From Fimbriimonadia bacterium (lineage in GTDB: Bacteria > Armatimonadota > Fimbriimonadia > Fimbriimonadales > JABRVX01), in contig JABRVX010000040.1 in assembly GCA_039961735.1 (NCBI GenBank), positions 1 through 64,000 on the forward strand: a stretch of DNA of 64,000 bases, written 5' to 3'. Made by a program: the position numbers and the translations under genes. A model generated the notes under the pieces. It was not told the origin of the DNA. It searched no databases and was given only the letters and a program-made list of their open reading frames with translations. How positions within the stretch are numbered: position 1 is the first letter of the stretch; each line of letters starts with the position of its first letter. This document shows, piece after piece, positions 62,226-64,000 of the stretch.

Positions 62226-64000
62226 TCACGAATCGTCTGCCTGCAGCGGCACTTGGACGTACTGCCGTGTCTTGGTCAGGTACAGCCCGCCTTCTATGAC
62301 CTCTTCACCGACAATCTGGCGCCAGCCTGCCGCGTACGCCCGAATCTGCGGCCCGTACTTTTCCACTAGTGCCCCGGGTCCCGTCGCGGGGACGGCATCG
62401 GTCTTGTAGTCGGCCACCACCCAGCCCTCGTCCTCCCGGAATACGAGGTCAATCACGCCTCGCACGATGCGAGGCATCGGTTCCTCGCTCTCCAGATAAG
62501 AGAACGGAAACTCGAGGTAGCAGGATGACGCTGCCCTCGCGCGCTGGATCAGGTCCGACTGCAACGCCGCGCTCACGGTCTCCACTGCCTCGTCCAACCC
62601 ATCGAGGGAGAGATCTTCCTCGACCAGTGCCTCCGTCGCCGCGATACGAAGGTCCAGTGCAGGCTCACCCAGCGCACGCTCCAGCAGCCGGTGAATAGCA
62701 GAGCCCCATCGCATCCCGGTGTCGTCACCCGACGGAGGGAGCCACACCGCCCCCACCGCTTGCTGCTTGGCGGCAACACTCTCGTAGCTCGGCTTGACCG
62801 CCTGCTCGCAACGTTCTCGTATGCGCCCCGCCGCCTCGGCAGGCTCGTGGACGCCGACCCGCCGCATCTCGGCATCCGAGTCGACATACACCGGTTGCCG
62901 CTCCGCCATCTCCGGAAGACCCTCGCTCGCCTCATGGATCGCGCTCCAAAGCGAGCTCTTGGAGAAGCCCTTTTGCGTGCGTTCCGCCGCGATGAATAGC
63001 TTGGACCTCGCCCGCGTGGCGGCCACATAGCGAAGTCGCGTGCGCTCGGCTTGCAGGAACGCGTGTTCCCGCTCCGCGTACTGCGGCCAGCCCGACGGGT
63101 GGGCCAACGTTTGGTTCTGGGATCTACGTTCCTCGGTGACCACGATGTACCCTCGTGGCTCGACGTCGGTTCGGTCGATGTGCACATCAGCCGGGTGGTC
63201 ACGAGCCCCACCCGTACCGGCGAGGAACACCTGCTCGGCCTCCAGTCCCTTCGCCTGGTGCAGGTTCATCACACGCGCGGGCGGTTGCGCTGGATGCACG
63301 GCGGCAACGGCATCCTGTTCGTCCTCGCCCTCTGCTAGCCGGCGCAGTCGCTCCGCGGTGGCAAGCAGCGTCCAATCTTGCGTGACACCGCTGCGAACCA
63401 GCGCCAGCGCCTTGCCGATGCTCCCCGCACGGCGACTTCCGTCTTCGTCGTTTGCTGCGAGTGCCCACACGCCGCAATCCTCCAAAGCCTTCTCCAGCGC
63501 AACGGCAGGGGGATAGCGGGATGCCCAGTCCGCATATTGGTTTAGTCGCTCGAAGCACGCCTTCACGAACTCGGTCTTTCCGGGCTTTCCAAACAAGAAC
63601 TCCCCTCCTGCTCGCGCGTGCTCGAACAGATCGGGATCGGACAGCCCGAAGGCCTCACCACGGAGCACGGCCAGAGTGGCGAGCGGGTTGTCCGGCTCGG
63701 CGAGGGCCCACGCCAGATCCGAAAGCAGCCTCACCTGAGGAACGGCCCGAAGCGCAGCGCCACCCGTGACCTCGTTCGGCACCCCCGCGGCACGGAGCGC
63801 GGCGGAGTAGAGAGAGATATGTTTCTTGTCCGGCGTGATCAGCAGAAAGTCGCACGCCGCGGCCCGGTCACCGCCAATCTCGCTTGCCACGTAGTTGGCG
63901 ATGCGGTCCGTGTGCTCGGCGACGTCAGCCTTTCTCCCGTCTTTCCTGATCTCGACCGAGAACACAGCGGGCTCGCCATCGGGGTCTCCCATGCTTTCCA
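62226..64000 (-). CDS. addA: AddA-like UvrD helicase with PD-(D/E)XK nuclease domain (partial, 5' end missing)
   Basis: The last 591 or so residues of a RecB-family double-strand break repair protein. The visible part has helicase motifs V-VI (VMNLHQAKGLEAEQVFLAG and RLRYVAATRARSKLFIAAE). The C-terminal nuclease follows, with GSAIHRLLERAL, then IVRGVIDLVFREDEGWVVADYKTD, i.e. the D-x(n)-DYK catalytic core, and YGPQIRAYAAGW. The N-terminal ATPase motifs lie beyond the window edge. AddA works with AddB at DNA ends; addB, if adjacent, would be outside. Because only the 3' part is seen, RecB or another nuclease-helicase name remains possible. Confidence 0.85.
   Translation of the reverse strand, partial: ESMGDPDGEPAVFSVEIRKDGRKADVAEHTDRIANYVASEIGGDRAAACDFLLITPDKKHISLYSAALRAAGVPNEVTGGAALRAVPQVRLLSDLAWALAEPDNPLATLAVLRGEAFGLSDPDLFEHARAGGEFLFGKPGKTEFVKACFERLNQYADWASRYPPAVALEKALEDCGVWALAANDEDGSRRAGSIGKALALVRSGVTQDWTLLATAERLRRLAEGEDEQDAVAAVHPAQPPARVMNLHQAKGLEAEQVFLAGTGGARDHPADVHIDRTDVEPRGYIVVTEERRSQNQTLAHPSGWPQYAEREHAFLQAERTRLRYVAATRARSKLFIAAERTQKGFSKSSLWSAIHEASEGLPEMAERQPVYVDSDAEMRRVGVHEPAEAAGRIRERCEQAVKPSYESVAAKQQAVGAVWLPPSGDDTGMRWGSAIHRLLERALGEPALDLRIAATEALVEEDLSLDGLDEAVETVSAALQSDLIQRARAASSCYLEFPFSYLESEEPMPRIVRGVIDLVFREDEGWVVADYKTDAVPATGPGALVEKYGPQIRAYAAGWRQIVGEEVIEGGLYLTKTRQYVQVPLQADDS

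Overview
The window is about 61% G+C and looks like ordinary chromosome of a GC-rich, Gram-negative-type heterotroph. No transposase, integrase, phage gene or CRISPR array was seen. Several features together point towards Armatimonadota or a neighbouring lineage: a pseudopilin-like protein with an H-x9-DG motif, secreted proteins ending in dockerin-type Ca-binding repeats, an LTxxQ (Spy/CpxP-like) protein, a large HEMGH metalloprotease and frequent TTG starts. This placement is inference; no 16S rRNA is present to settle it.

Layout. 1-8776: tail of an unknown gene with a terminator, then smc, a stand-alone hyuA-like gene, moaC, mogA/moaB and tatD on the + strand, facing a glcD-like FAD oxidase and a pseudopilin-like gene. 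9463-10984: a GGDEF diguanylate cyclase and a UPF0173 metal hydrolase. 10956-25187: an exopolysaccharide locus. Its - strand operon encodes a chain-length protein (Wzz type), an SLBB export protein (Wza type), a GT4 glycosyltransferase, a MurJ/Wzx-type flippase and an O-antigen ligase/polymerase. Its + strand part encodes a lipoprotein subtilase, a double GT4 glycosyltransferase and a heparinase-II/III-type lyase. 25188-31940: a Tat-exported aldo/keto reductase diverging from a pyrR-pyrB-pyrC-carA operon with a clear sigma-70 promoter, then a radical SAM protein. 31987-39420: two dockerin-tailed secreted proteins flank a ribose/galactose-type ABC transporter and a decayed beta-propeller gene.

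39526-48874: a soluble double-GAF histidine kinase with a receiver-only response regulator, a small conserved-looking protein, a secreted LolA-like protein, a GYF_2/TM2 protein, a GT2-methyltransferase-phosphoesterase operon, a sialate-O-acetylesterase and a Spy-like protein. 49294-49470: tRNA-Leu(GAG) and tRNA-Val(CAC) behind a strong promoter. 49656-64000: a GH95 alpha-L-fucosidase, an S9 peptidase with a VHL-beta-like tail plus an Ogt DNA methyltransferase, leuS, an HEMGH zinc metalloprotease and the 3' part of an addA-like helicase-nuclease.

The most notable structures are the GT4-GT4 fusion, the pVHL-beta-like C-terminus on a dipeptidyl-peptidase-type enzyme, a P-loop-less kinase domain on the Wzz protein, a roughly seven-repeat protein with a dockerin tail and a possibly leaderless start, a frameshifted propeller pseudogene, and a dispersed palindromic element found as inverted pairs at three intergenic sites, with a second, unrelated pair at a fourth. 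Many genes use TTG starts with good ribosome binding sites, and many operon partners overlap by 4 bp, which implies translational coupling.
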